A stretch of DNA of 64,000 nucleotides. Origin: Thermosipho ferrireducens (GTDB lineage: Bacteria; Thermotogota; Thermotogae; Thermotogales; Fervidobacteriaceae). The notes below the pieces were generated by a model. That model had not been told where the DNA came from and ran no database searches. It saw only the letters and a program-made list of their open reading frames with translations. Both the position numbers and the translations under genes were made by a program. The stretch lies in assembly GCF_017358165.1 (NCBI RefSeq), contig NZ_CP071446.1, forward strand, positions 1,364,001 through 1,428,000, written 5' to 3'. This document shows positions 8,973-17,977 of the stretch, in pieces (position 1 is the stretch's first letter; every line of letters starts with the position of its first letter).

Positions 8973-11030
8973 TTAAGAAAATTTATCGTATATTTTTTGA
9001 AATTCTAGATGAAACCTTTCAAGAATTTTCAAAATTTCAGGGTTGAAATCATCTGGTGAAGTTCTATTATCACCTTTGAGAATTATTTTCAAAGCTTTTT
9101 CATGAGAATATTTTTCTTTATACGGACGAGGCGATCTTAGTGCATCGTAAACATCTGCGAGAGCTACTATTTGAGCCTCGATTGGAATTTCATCTCTGTA
9201 AAGACCATGTGGATAGCCTTTACCATTATACTTTTCATGATGGTACAAAGCGATATTTTTAGCGGTTTTGAAATAAGGTTCTTCTAAGAGACGTGCACCA
9301 TAAACTGTATGCTTTTTAATTTCCTCAAATTCTTCTTTAGTTAACCTACCATTTTTTCTTAGTAACTCCCTATCGATGAAAATTTTTCCTATGTCGTGAA
9401 GAGGGGCGAAAGCTTCGATTTCCTTAATCTTTTCAACTGGAAGTTTCAATTTTTCCGCGATGAACCTCGATAATTGTCCAACTCTGTATATATGAGCTCC
9501 AGTTATATCATCATGAGCCTCAGCAATTATAGAGAGCTTTTCGGCAAATTTCAAATATGCGTTTTTAATCTCCTGTGATGATAACTTTTCAAGCCAAAAA
9601 GCCCTTACTAAATTCCCGAATCCGTTGACTAATTTTTTGGATTGTTCAGAGAAATTCTTATCACTATTTGCATCAATATCTAACAAGATCTTTATCCATG
9701 TATCAGACTTTATTTTTATTTCATTAACAAGACTTTCTTTAATAGGCCTTGATGCGCTTATCAGTATTTTATAGTCTTTTTCGGGGAAATCATTTCTTTT
9801 TTCTGAATTAATTATATCTTTTACTATTCTAATATCTTCTTTGTCGGGAATTGTTCCCACAATCGAGTTAATTTGTTGAAGTTTTTTCAGATCATGACCA
9901 TACGCAGCTATAAACTTTGTTTTCATTTTTTCTGTATCTATAAGCAGGATACTTCCATAATCTGCTTCAGGAATGATATGGATGGCGGTTTCAAGGATAT
10001 TCTGGTAAAATTCGTCTAAATTTTTTCCAGGAGTCATACTGGAAAGTATGTTTATCATTCTATACAGGTTGGTTGAGAACTCTTCATTTTCTTTATATAA
10101 TTCTTCAAGCTCTTTACTTATCAACAAAAGCTGCTCGTTATTTTCTCTGAGTTTTTTATTTTTTTCTCTAAGTTCCTCAGTGGCTTTTTTAAGGGCCTTT
10201 TTGTGTACATAAAGCGACATCGAAACTGTAGCAATCACAACTAAACTTAAGATTATAATCAGTTTTATCCAGTATGGTATTTCCTTTTTTCCAATTAACA
10301 AATATCTATCAAGTAAATTATAATATATGGAGTTATTATCAGCCTTCCATTTACCCAAATAATAATCTATTTTTTCGATAATGCCTTTATCAATGTCTTT
10401 TGAAAAACCAAAATGAATTTCAACAGGAGAAAATATTATGGGAGTTTTGAACAGACCATATGTATCTCCAGCATATATTCTACTTAAAATGGCAGCGTAA
10501 GCCTTTTTTTCTCTCACCGCTTTTAGAGCATCATCATACGAGTCAACTTCAAGAAAGTTGATGCTTAAATGGAACTGTTCAGCAAGAACCTTAATTCCCT
10601 CTTTTCCAGTATAATATATATCGCTTTTTATTACAGCAACAGTTTTTCTGGATAAATCCAGGAGGGAATTTAATTTTTTATCAAAAGAATAAACAACAGC
10701 CCAGTTTATAAATACAGGTTCTTTATTAAACAAGATAAATTCTGTTCTTTTCTCAGAGTAAGCTATATCCAGAAGTATGTCTATTTTTCCTTCTTTTAGT
10801 TCATTATATAGAGTACCAAATTCTCCATATTTGTATTTTACATGCCAGTTTTCTTTTCTGGCTATTTCATTTAAAATGTCAACAATGAAGCCTTTGAATT
10901 TATTATTTTCATAATAAGTCAATGGTTTATTGTCATATAAACCAACTGTTATATCTCTACTAAATATATAGTTTGTTGTTAATAAAAGTAAAAACGAAAA
11001 AAACACAGCCCATTTTTTTATGTTTTTCAT
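8973..11030 (-). CDS. Solute-binding sensor with HD-GYP output domain
   Basis: This 685-residue membrane sensor probably hydrolyses cyclic di-GMP. In order it has a signal anchor (MKNIKKWAVFFSFLLLL), a periplasmic SBP_bac_3 domain (about 25-245, DITVGLYDNKPLTYYENNKFKGF), a membrane helix near 255-275, a coiled coil (KEELEEL/EKNKKLREN-type, 280-330), a GAF-like region, and a C-terminal HD-GYP domain with HDIGK, HHEKYNGKGYP and ADVYDALRSPRPYK. The catalytic HD and GYP residues are intact. The start at 11030 follows AGGAAAGGGATC; a 25-residue extension to 11105 is rejected because it hides the signal anchor. Confidence 0.9.
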   Translation of the reverse strand: MKNIKKWAVFFSFLLLLTTNYIFSRDITVGLYDNKPLTYYENNKFKGFIVDILNEIARKENWHVKYKYGEFGTLYNELKEGKIDILLDIAYSEKRTEFILFNKEPVFINWAVVYSFDKKLNSLLDLSRKTVAVIKSDIYYTGKEGIKVLAEQFHLSINFLEVDSYDDALKAVREKKAYAAILSRIYAGDTYGLFKTPIIFSPVEIHFGFSKDIDKGIIEKIDYYLGKWKADNNSIYYNLLDRYLLIGKKEIPYWIKLIIILSLVVIATVSMSLYVHKKALKKATEELREKNKKLRENNEQLLLISKELEELYKENEEFSTNLYRMINILSSMTPGKNLDEFYQNILETAIHIIPEADYGSILLIDTEKMKTKFIAAYGHDLKKLQQINSIVGTIPDKEDIRIVKDIINSEKRNDFPEKDYKILISASRPIKESLVNEIKIKSDTWIKILLDIDANSDKNFSEQSKKLVNGFGNLVRAFWLEKLSSQEIKNAYLKFAEKLSIIAEAHDDITGAHIYRVGQLSRFIAEKLKLPVEKIKEIEAFAPLHDIGKIFIDRELLRKNGRLTKEEFEEIKKHTVYGARLLEEPYFKTAKNIALYHHEKYNGKGYPHGLYRDEIPIEAQIVALADVYDALRSPRPYKEKYSHEKALKIILKGDNRTSPDDFNPEILKILERFHLEFQKIYDKFS

Positions 11031-11558
11031 AAAGATCCCTTTCCTGAAGTTTTTTGTGTTCACGATTATTTCTAAGAAATTACTAATGGTTAATAATAAA
11101 CACATTATGATTTCAGAAACGTTAATATCAGAATATTTAACAATTAAAACTTAATATTCAGTAATATTTTATTCGCGAATATTTGCACTCTGATTACGAA
11201 TAAAACACATTTCGTAACCACAAAGTTACTATTATATGATATAACGCGTTGCATACATGTTTAAAAGTGTTAATATTTTTATGTTAATTTTTTAGACCGT
11301 TTATAGTATACTACATTATTCACAAAGATAAACTTAATATATGGTAACAATTATTAATGGACTTGCTTTTAAAAAAGCCTATTTATGTAAAAAAGCAAAA
11401 CTTTGGAAATTGATATTTCGATTTATACAGTTATTAAGTAGTTTAAAGTGTCAGGTGTATAAAGTTATAAAGTTAGGATGCAGTATAATTTGACTTGGGG
11501 TTACTATTTTTGCTATAATTTTAAATGTCTAACATCTTTGTTAAAAAGGAGGTAGACG
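11031..11558. other. Divergent intergenic region of about 530 bases
   Basis: I see no gene in this AT-rich stretch between the HD-GYP sensor (minus) and the NSS transporter (plus). Its right end holds the predicted transporter promoter. Several AT-rich near-palindromes are present but none is convincing as an operator. Confidence 0.6.
11490..11519 (+). promoter_or_regulatory. Predicted sigma-A promoter of the NSS transporter
   Basis: TTGACT at 11490-11495 is followed after 18 bases by a perfect TATAAT at 11514-11519. The start codon lies 40 bases downstream behind AAAAAGGAGGTAGACG. Confidence 0.7.
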
Positions 11559-13076
11559 ATGGCTAGAGAAAAGTGGGGATCCAGATGGGCATTTATTTTA
11601 GCAGCTGTAGGGTCAGCTGCTGGACTTGGTAATGCGTGGAGATTTCCTTATATGGCATATTCGAATGGAGGAGGTGCGTTCTATGTACCTTATTTTATAG
11701 CGCTGTTTTTAGCAGGGATTCCATTGCTAATGGCTGAATTTGCTATTGGACAGGGATTGCAAAGCAGTGCTCCAAAATCCATGGGAAAGATCAAAAAGGG
11801 AGCAGAAATAATAGGTTGGTGGGCGGTTATTACAGGAGCATTAATTACTTTTTACTACAACGTGATAATGGCTTATATATTTAACTATCTTTATTATTCA
11901 TTTGGTGTTTCGTGGAAAGATGATCCTAACAACTTCTTTTTTGGAAAATTTTTACAGGTTTCAAGTGGTCCTGGTGAATTGGGAGGGCTCCGATGGCCTA
12001 TAGTGATAGGCCTTGCTGTTACCTGGCTCTGGATTTACTTTATTTTAAGGAAAGGAACTTCATCGGTAGGGAAAACAGTTATGTGGACTGTCCCTCTGCC
12101 GGTGATACTTTTGATTATTCTTGGAATTAGAGGAATTACGCTTGAAGGTGCTGCAGAAGGTTTGAATTTTCTATTCCAACCAAATTTTGAAAAACTCGTT
12201 GAACCGAGAGTCTGGGCAAATGCGTTTGGTCAAATCTTTTTTACTCTTAGTCTTGCTTTTGGAATTATGATAGCATATGGAAGTTACAATAAAAAGAATG
12301 AAGATGTGGCAAATAATGCTATTATAACTGCTCTTGGAAATTCAGCAACATCTTATCTTGCAGGAATTGCTGTGTTTTCAGTTCTGGGTTATATGGCAAC
12401 ACAGTTGAGTGTACCTGTGAATGAAGTTGTAAAAGGTGGCATTGGACTTGCATTTGTAGTTTATCCAAAAGCAATTTCCCTTTTCCCGGGTGGTGTAATA
12501 GTTCAATCTATCATAGGACTTTCGTTTTTTGTGATGCTTCTCACACTTGGAATTGATTCTGCTTTTTCATTGGTGGAAGCTGTAGAAGCGGCAGCTGAAG
12601 ACAAATTTAAGATAAATAAAAAGGCATTTTTGATAGGTTTTTCGATTTTTGGTTTTGCTGCAGGACTTTTGTACTCTACACAGGGTGGATTATACTGGCT
12701 CGACATTATTGACCATTTTCTTGGTACCTATGCACTCTTAATAGTAGGGATTTTAGAGGCGATTGTTATTGGCTGGATATTTGGGGCAGAAGAATTGAGA
12801 AAATATATAAATCAGGTTTCAGAAGTAAAAATCGGGAAATGGTTTAACTTTTCAATCAAATATTTAATTCCTGTTGTTCTCTTAATTGTATTGGTTTTGA
12901 CTTTTTCAGATGAGCTAAAGGAACCTTATGGTGGTTACCCATCGTGGGCTCTCTGGACAGGATTTTTCGTTTTAATTGCAACGCCGATTCTTGCAATTAT
13001 ATTTGCAAAGATTCCTCCTAAAGATAATAATTATTATAAAAAGGCAAAGATTGATTTAGAGGAAGGAGGAATGTAA
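11559..13076 (+). CDS. Sodium-dependent amino acid transporter (NSS family)
   Basis: This 505-residue secondary transporter of the neurotransmitter:sodium symporter family (LeuT/MhsT/MetP type) imports amino acids with Na+. It has about 11-12 membrane helices. The signature for the Na+ and substrate sites in helix 1 is visible: GSAAGLGNAWRFPYMAYSNGGGAF. The immediately following 33-residue peptide is the partner of methionine/alanine importers of this family, which suggests a hydrophobic amino acid substrate. The ATG follows AAAGGAGGTAGACG. Confidence 0.93.
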   Translation: MAREKWGSRWAFILAAVGSAAGLGNAWRFPYMAYSNGGGAFYVPYFIALFLAGIPLLMAEFAIGQGLQSSAPKSMGKIKKGAEIIGWWAVITGALITFYYNVIMAYIFNYLYYSFGVSWKDDPNNFFFGKFLQVSSGPGELGGLRWPIVIGLAVTWLWIYFILRKGTSSVGKTVMWTVPLPVILLIILGIRGITLEGAAEGLNFLFQPNFEKLVEPRVWANAFGQIFFTLSLAFGIMIAYGSYNKKNEDVANNAIITALGNSATSYLAGIAVFSVLGYMATQLSVPVNEVVKGGIGLAFVVYPKAISLFPGGVIVQSIIGLSFFVMLLTLGIDSAFSLVEAVEAAAEDKFKINKKAFLIGFSIFGFAAGLLYSTQGGLYWLDIIDHFLGTYALLIVGILEAIVIGWIFGAEELRKYINQVSEVKIGKWFNFSIKYLIPVVLLIVLVLTFSDELKEPYGGYPSWALWTGFFVLIATPILAIIFAKIPPKDNNYYKKAKIDLEEGGM

Positions 13077-13078
13077 TT

Positions 13079-13180
13079 GTGACAGCGGGTGCTATTGTAT
13101 TTTTGATCCTGGCTGGTGCGGTGTTGTTTGGAGGACTTTTCTGGGCTCTTGGTATTGCAACAAAATCTTCTAAAAAATGA
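13079..13180 (+). CDS. Small subunit of NSS-type methionine/alanine importer (MetS-like)
   Basis: This single-helix peptide of 33 residues starts with GTG, reads MTAGAIVFLILAGAVLFGG in its first half and ends in a lysine-rich tail (KSSKK). Small proteins of this shape directly downstream of MetP-like NSS transporters form a known family; in Corynebacterium MetS is needed for MetP function. Only 2 bases separate it from the transporter stop, and its GGAGG site lies within the last transporter codons. An in-frame ATT one codon upstream is an alternative start. Confidence 0.82.
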   Translation: MTAGAIVFLILAGAVLFGGLFWALGIATKSSKK

Positions 13181-13195
13181 TAATAAAAAATAGTA

Positions 13196-13225
13196 AAAAG
13201 GCATCCCGGTGGGATGCCTTTTTAT
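13196..13225 (+). terminator. Rho-independent terminator after the NSS transporter pair
   Basis: The stem AAAAGGCATCCC / GGGATGCCTTTT with a three-base loop is followed by T-rich sequence. It is symmetrical enough to work on either strand, but only the plus-strand operon ends here. Confidence 0.9.
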
Positions 13226-13350
13226 TTGATGAATAGAAATAGGTATATGGTAAAATATACAGGATAGAAAAAAACTAAATCTGGTTAATTATTTTGAATT
13301 AAGTGATCGAAAAATCTGGTTTAATTATAGAAAGGTGAAAAGGTGAAAAA

Positions 13351-14313
13351 ATGAAGATTGGTGACTCACTTTTGATATTTATTTATCTGGTGTTTTTTCT
13401 TATTCTGGTAAAGTTATCTCCATTTATAATTAGTGCTGTGATTATAGGCTTTTATTTTTCAATAATCATCGAAGTTCCTGCGGGGTTCCTTTCAAAAAAA
13501 ATGAACAAAGCTTTTTCGAAAGTATTATCATATATCGTTATTCTTGGACTTGTTACTTATGCTTTTGTTAATTTTGTGCCTATAGTCATAGCACAGGGAC
13601 GAATAATTTTTGATACTCTTAGCGGTTTAAAAATCAATTCGAATACTGTGCTGCCTTCCTGGGTACTTGACTTTTTGAATGATTTAAACAGACAAGTTTC
13701 AGGTTTTGCTTTAGAAGTATTGAATAAAGTTATTTCATATGCACCTTCGTTTATAACTATGGCTGTTCTTATAGTTGTTACCACAGTTGCAGTTGGAAAT
13801 CTTAAAGGATATATAGGTATTAATGCTGAAAAACTTTTTCTGGAAAACCCGAAAAAAGGAAAAAGTTTTTTGAAGAAATTTTATAAAGAGTTTGAAAAGT
13901 TTGTACAGGGACAGGTTGTTGTTGCGGCTATTGTAGGCATTTTGGTTGGAGCATCATGTGTTATTCTCGGGATAAAAGGAGCTTTTTTCTTAGGGGTTTT
14001 ATCGTTTATAACTGATTTTATTCCTTTTCTTGGTGTTATAATAACGGCAGTTCCAATGCTTATGCTTGGTTTTTCCACTAAAGGGTTATTTGGTCTGATT
14101 CTTGCTGCTATTATATTAATAGGTGTAAACCAGGTAGAAGCCTGGATCCTTGCTCCTAAGATTCAGAGTGCCAATTTAAAGATTCATTGGTTTGTTTTAA
14201 TAATAGTGCTTTTAATATTCAACGATATTTTTGGATTAGCTGGCATTTTAATAGCTATTCCAACACTTCTGTTTGTCAGGGAATACTGGAATACATATAT
14301 GTTTAATAAATAA
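13351..14313 (+). CDS. AI-2E/PerM family transporter
   Basis: This 320-residue polytopic membrane protein has about eight helices. The family core is visible in FVQGQVVVAAIVGILVGASCVILGIKGAFFLG, then ITDFIPFLGVIITAVPML and VNQVEAWILAPKI, which match the PerM/YdiK/TqsA group. Members are linked to autoinducer-2 export or Na+(Li+)/H+ antiport; neither role can be chosen from sequence. The ATG follows AAAGGTGAAAAGGTG. comM begins 22 bases after its stop. Confidence 0.85.
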   Translation: MKIGDSLLIFIYLVFFLILVKLSPFIISAVIIGFYFSIIIEVPAGFLSKKMNKAFSKVLSYIVILGLVTYAFVNFVPIVIAQGRIIFDTLSGLKINSNTVLPSWVLDFLNDLNRQVSGFALEVLNKVISYAPSFITMAVLIVVTTVAVGNLKGYIGINAEKLFLENPKKGKSFLKKFYKEFEKFVQGQVVVAAIVGILVGASCVILGIKGAFFLGVLSFITDFIPFLGVIITAVPMLMLGFSTKGLFGLILAAIILIGVNQVEAWILAPKIQSANLKIHWFVLIIVLLIFNDIFGLAGILIAIPTLLFVREYWNTYMFNK

Positions 14314-14335
14314 TGTATGGGGGGTTAAAGGGGCG

Positions 14336-15835
14336 ATGGGGATTTCAAAAATTTTTTCTGCTATCCTCAGTGGGTTAAACCCAATACTTATAACTGTTGA
14401 AGCGGATATAAACAAAAGAAAAGTTGTTAGAGATATAGATATTGTGGGGTTAGGCGATACCGCCGTAAAAGAGAGTAAAAAAAGGGTTATAAGTGCAATT
14501 AGAAATAGTGGAATTCCTGTACCACAGGGTTATATTACAGTTAACTTAGCTCCAGCTGATTTAAAGAAGGAAGGTTCTTTACTTGATTTAAGTGTAGCAC
14601 TCTCAATACTTGGGTTAGAGATCGACTTTTTGAAAGAAAAAGTAATTGCACTTGGGGAGCTGTCTCTGGATGGAAAAATCAGGAAGGTCAGGGGAATATT
14701 GCCAATTATGAGTGGGTTTTCTGATGATTTCTTATTTGTAGTACCAAAAGATAATGAAAAAGAAGCAAGATTAAGTGGTAAAAAATTTTATCCAGTTGAT
14801 AATTTGTATGAAGTCTATAACTTTCTTACAAGTGATATGGAATTGGATTATAATTTGTATAAGATTGATGAGTTTAAGGATTTTTCTGAGACTTTCAAAG
14901 AAGATTTTTCAGATGTTAAAGGTCACGCTATTGTAAAAAGAGCGATGGAGATTGTTGCTGCAGGAGGACATAATTTACTAATGGTTGGACCACCTGGTTC
15001 AGGTAAAACGATGCTTGCAAGAAGGCTTCCCACGATACTTCCGCCCTTGTCAATTGATGAAACTTTGGAGGTAACAAAAATATACAGCGCCGCTGGTCTT
15101 CTGGAAAATACTATAGTTTCGAAAAGGCCTTTTAGGTCTCCTCACCATACAGCAAGTGCAGTATCAATAATAGGCGGTGGAGTGAGGCCAAAACCTGGTG
15201 AAATTACTCTGGCTCACAAAGGAGTCTTATTTTTAGACGAATTTCCAGAATTTAGAAGAGACGTTTTAGAAGCTTTAAGGCAACCATTAGAAGAAGGTGT
15301 AGCTCATATTACAAGATCACAATTTTCAATAACTTATCCAGCTGAATTTATACTTGTTGCAGCCATGAATCCATGCCCTTGTGGATATTACGGTGATAAA
15401 GAGATACAGTGCAAATGCAACGCATATGAAATAGAAAGGTACAGAAAAAAAGTTTCTGGTCCCATATTGGATAGAATAGATGTTCAAATAGACGTGCCAA
15501 GATTAAAATATGAAGAGATTCGAAATTACGTGCCAGGGGAATCAAGTAAGGAAATAAAAAAAAGGGTAATAAAAGCAAGAGAAATTCAGAGAAAACGTTA
15601 TGAAAGTCCGTTGTTAAATTCCAGGATGTCCCATAAAATGATAGAAAAGTTTGTAAAATTGGATGATAAATCAGAAGAATTGTTGAAAATGTTTGTAAAA
15701 AGGTACAAGCTTTCTGGAAGGGCTATAGACAAGGTTCTGAAAGTTAGTAGAACGATAGCTGACCTATCAGAAAGTGAAAATGTTAAATTTTCACATTTAA
15801 GTGAAGCTCTTCAATATAGATTGCATAATAATTAA
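14336..15835 (+). CDS. comM: YifB/ComM-family AAA+ ATPase (Mg-chelatase-like)
   Basis: This 499-residue protein is the bacterial ComM/YifB type: an N-terminal Lon-like fold (residues 1-170, DIVGLGDTAVKESKKRV), a Mg-chelatase-type AAA+ domain with Walker A GPPGSGKTM and Walker B VLFLDEFPEF, an insert with four Cys (CPCGYYGDKEIQCKC, a zinc-like site), and a C-terminal lid domain. In Haemophilus and Vibrio, ComM drives branch migration during natural transformation. The ATG at 14336 has a weak GGGG ribosome site; upstream in-frame codons overlap the preceding gene and lack homology. Confidence 0.9.
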   Translation: MGISKIFSAILSGLNPILITVEADINKRKVVRDIDIVGLGDTAVKESKKRVISAIRNSGIPVPQGYITVNLAPADLKKEGSLLDLSVALSILGLEIDFLKEKVIALGELSLDGKIRKVRGILPIMSGFSDDFLFVVPKDNEKEARLSGKKFYPVDNLYEVYNFLTSDMELDYNLYKIDEFKDFSETFKEDFSDVKGHAIVKRAMEIVAAGGHNLLMVGPPGSGKTMLARRLPTILPPLSIDETLEVTKIYSAAGLLENTIVSKRPFRSPHHTASAVSIIGGGVRPKPGEITLAHKGVLFLDEFPEFRRDVLEALRQPLEEGVAHITRSQFSITYPAEFILVAAMNPCPCGYYGDKEIQCKCNAYEIERYRKKVSGPILDRIDVQIDVPRLKYEEIRNYVPGESSKEIKKRVIKAREIQRKRYESPLLNSRMSHKMIEKFVKLDDKSEELLKMFVKRYKLSGRAIDKVLKVSRTIADLSESENVKFSHLSEALQYRLHNN

Positions 15836-15852
15836 GAAATGGAGGGCAAAGA

Positions 15853-16617
15853 ATGGACCTGGGAATCAGTTTTGAGAAGCTTGTAAATGTAATGAAACAA
15901 TTACGAGGACCAGAAGGATGTGATTGGGACAAATCTCAAACCCATGAGTCACTTTTACCATATCTTATCGAAGAAACGTATGAATTTATAGAAGCAGTTA
16001 ATGAAAAAGATTATGAACATATGAAGGAGGAATTGGGAGATATTCTTCTTCAGATAATTTTTCATGCTCAAATAGCCAGCGAAAATAACAATTTTTCAAT
16101 AAAAAATATTATAGACGATTTAACAGATAAACTAGTTAGAAGGCATCCACATGTTTTTGGAGATAAGCAGGGATATTCTTATGCTCGATGGGAAGAAATA
16201 AAAGCGAAAGAGAAAGGAGAAGAAAGGTACAGTAGAATTGGTAAAATTAACAAAGCATTACCTGCACTTTCACTTGCAAGAAGAGTCCAGGAAAATGCGG
16301 CTGATGTGGGTTTTGATTGGACAGATGTAACAAATGTAGCTGAAAAGGTAAGGGAAGAGGTGAATGAACTTCTTAACACAAAGAATGATGAAGAAAGAGA
16401 AGAGGAGTTTGGAGATTTACTCTTTGCATTGGTTAATTTTTCGCGATTTTTGAATATAGATCCAGAGATTTCTCTTAGAAAGGCTACAGAAAAATTTGTT
16501 AAAAGATTCAGGGCGATGGAAAAACTTATAGAAAACGATGGAAAAGATTTTGAAAAAATGAGTTTAAATGAACTTGAAAGATACTGGGAGGCAGTAAAAG
16601 GTGAGAGTTTACGGTAG
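15853..16617 (+). CDS. mazG: Nucleoside triphosphate pyrophosphohydrolase MazG
   Basis: It hydrolyses NTPs or dNTPs to monophosphate and pyrophosphate, a house-cleaning role. The 254-residue protein has the tandem MazG arrangement. The first domain begins LRGPEGCDWDKSQTHESLLPYLIEE with the metal-binding EELGDILLQ; the second has REEVNELL and EEFGDLLFALVNFSRFL. The ATG follows GGAGGGCAAAGA. Its end overlaps the rlmB start by 17 bases. Confidence 0.95.
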   Translation: MDLGISFEKLVNVMKQLRGPEGCDWDKSQTHESLLPYLIEETYEFIEAVNEKDYEHMKEELGDILLQIIFHAQIASENNNFSIKNIIDDLTDKLVRRHPHVFGDKQGYSYARWEEIKAKEKGEERYSRIGKINKALPALSLARRVQENAADVGFDWTDVTNVAEKVREEVNELLNTKNDEEREEEFGDLLFALVNFSRFLNIDPEISLRKATEKFVKRFRAMEKLIENDGKDFEKMSLNELERYWEAVKGESLR

Positions 16618-17323
16618 AAATGTCTTTCGCGAGATATTGTATTCAAATTTCCCTGTAAGAATGGTGTATTTTTCTGAGAATGGTGATAAAGAGTTAGTAA
16701 TGTTAATAGAACAGGCAAAATCCAGAAAACTGCCTTACACAATATCACCAAAAAAAATTTTAACAAGGCTTTGTAACTTTGACAAACATCAAGGGGTGGT
16801 TGTGGATATAGGGGAGTTTCCATACAAAGATGAGAGTAGTATAATAGAAACAGAAAATGGAAAAGGTTTTTTTGTTATACTTGATCAGCTTCAGGATCCT
16901 CACAATTTTGGAGCTATTATAAGAAGCGCAGTTGGAGCTGGAGCAAATGCCATTGTCATCCCTAAAAATAATTCTGTAAAAGTAACTCCGACTGTTGTGA
17001 AAGTTTCTGTGGGGACAATATTCAGAATACCAATAGTGGAAGTTGTAAATATTTCGAGATTTATTGAGAAAATAAAAAAGGTAGGGTTCTGGGTTTATGC
17101 AGCGGATATGCAGGGAGTAGCGTATTATAGAGCGAATTTAAAAAGGCCTGTAGCTATAGTTTTTGGTAGTGAAGGTGAGGGAATAAGAAGAGGTGTAAAA
17201 CAAAAATGTGATGGGGTAGTTTCTATTCCAATGAAGAATTCTATTGATTCTTTGAATGTTTCAGTTAGTGCAGGAATAATTTTATTTGAGGTGGCGAGAC
17301 AAAATGAAAATATTGATAGTTGA
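16601..17323 (+). CDS. rlmB: 23S rRNA 2'-O-methyltransferase, TrmH/RlmB family
   Basis: This SPOUT methyltransferase of 240 residues probably forms Gm2251 in 23S rRNA. The substrate-binding N-terminus begins VYGRNVFREIL. The knot motifs are LDQLQDPHNFGAIIRSA (motif 1), VFGSEGEG (motif 2) and SIPMKNSIDSLNVSVSAGIILFE (motif 3). GTG is the start, overlapping mazG. The RlmB assignment rests on length and the YGRN start; other TrmH-family targets are possible. Confidence 0.9.
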   Translation: MRVYGRNVFREILYSNFPVRMVYFSENGDKELVMLIEQAKSRKLPYTISPKKILTRLCNFDKHQGVVVDIGEFPYKDESSIIETENGKGFFVILDQLQDPHNFGAIIRSAVGAGANAIVIPKNNSVKVTPTVVKVSVGTIFRIPIVEVVNISRFIEKIKKVGFWVYAADMQGVAYYRANLKRPVAIVFGSEGEGIRRGVKQKCDGVVSIPMKNSIDSLNVSVSAGIILFEVARQNENIDS

Positions 17324-17960
17324 AGATGATCAAAAAATGAAAAGACTGCTGGAATTGGAATTTTTACATGAAAAGTTTAAAGTGCAAACTGTAGAGTATG
17401 GCGAAGATGCCATTATAGCGTATGAGGAATTTAAACCTGATATTGTGATACTCGATGTTATGTTGCCTGATATAGATGGCACAGAAGTTGCAAAGCGTAT
17501 AAAAAAATTGGATCCAGATGCGGGAATTATTATGTTAACGGCACTGGGTGAGACAAGACATAAGGTAGAAGGATTTGAAAGTGGAGCAGATGATTATGTG
17601 GTAAAACCTTTTGATTTTGAGGAACTTCTTGCTCGAGTTAAAGCACTGCTTCGAAGAAAGAAAATTGAATTTGAACATGAAGTAACAATTGGTGAACTTT
17701 CGATCGATTTAAGTGCAAGGATAGTCAAATATAAAGGAAAAGAAATACAGTTAAGTAAGACAGAATTTGATCTTCTTGCATATCTTGTGAAAAATGTTGG
17801 TAGAGTAGTTTCGAAAGAGGAAATTTTAGATGCCGTTTGGGGAATGGATTATTATGGTTCTCCAAATGTTGTTGAAGTGTATATTAATTATTTAAGAAAA
17901 AAGATAGATTCAGAGATAATAAAAACTGTGCGTGGAGTAGGATATGTAATTAATAAATAG
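17304..17960 (+). CDS. OmpR/PhoB-type response regulator (no adjacent kinase)
   Basis: This 218-residue two-domain regulator has a receiver domain with the acidic pocket VEDD and phospho-acceptor Asp in VILDVMLPDIDG, plus Lys in VVKPFDF. It ends in a winged-helix DNA-binding domain (IQLSKTEFDLLAYLVKNVGRVVSKEEILDAVWG). The ATG at 17304 lies inside the end of rlmB; GAGGTGG precedes it by 9 bases. No histidine kinase gene is next to it, so its partner is encoded elsewhere. Confidence 0.93.
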   Translation: MKILIVEDDQKMKRLLELEFLHEKFKVQTVEYGEDAIIAYEEFKPDIVILDVMLPDIDGTEVAKRIKKLDPDAGIIMLTALGETRHKVEGFESGADDYVVKPFDFEELLARVKALLRRKKIEFEHEVTIGELSIDLSARIVKYKGKEIQLSKTEFDLLAYLVKNVGRVVSKEEILDAVWGMDYYGSPNVVEVYINYLRKKIDSEIIKTVRGVGYVINK

Positions 17961-17977
17961 ATTTTTTTGGAGGTGAT

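Noticed and set aside
11106-11489. Possible small RNA or gene in the divergent gap
   Set aside because: No open frame with a ribosome site and no stable hairpin with T-run was found; only AT-rich sequence.
16179-16823. Open frame antisense to mazG/rlmB
   Set aside because: Both plus-strand genes have catalytic motifs; the antisense product is low-complexity Ser/Leu/Phe.
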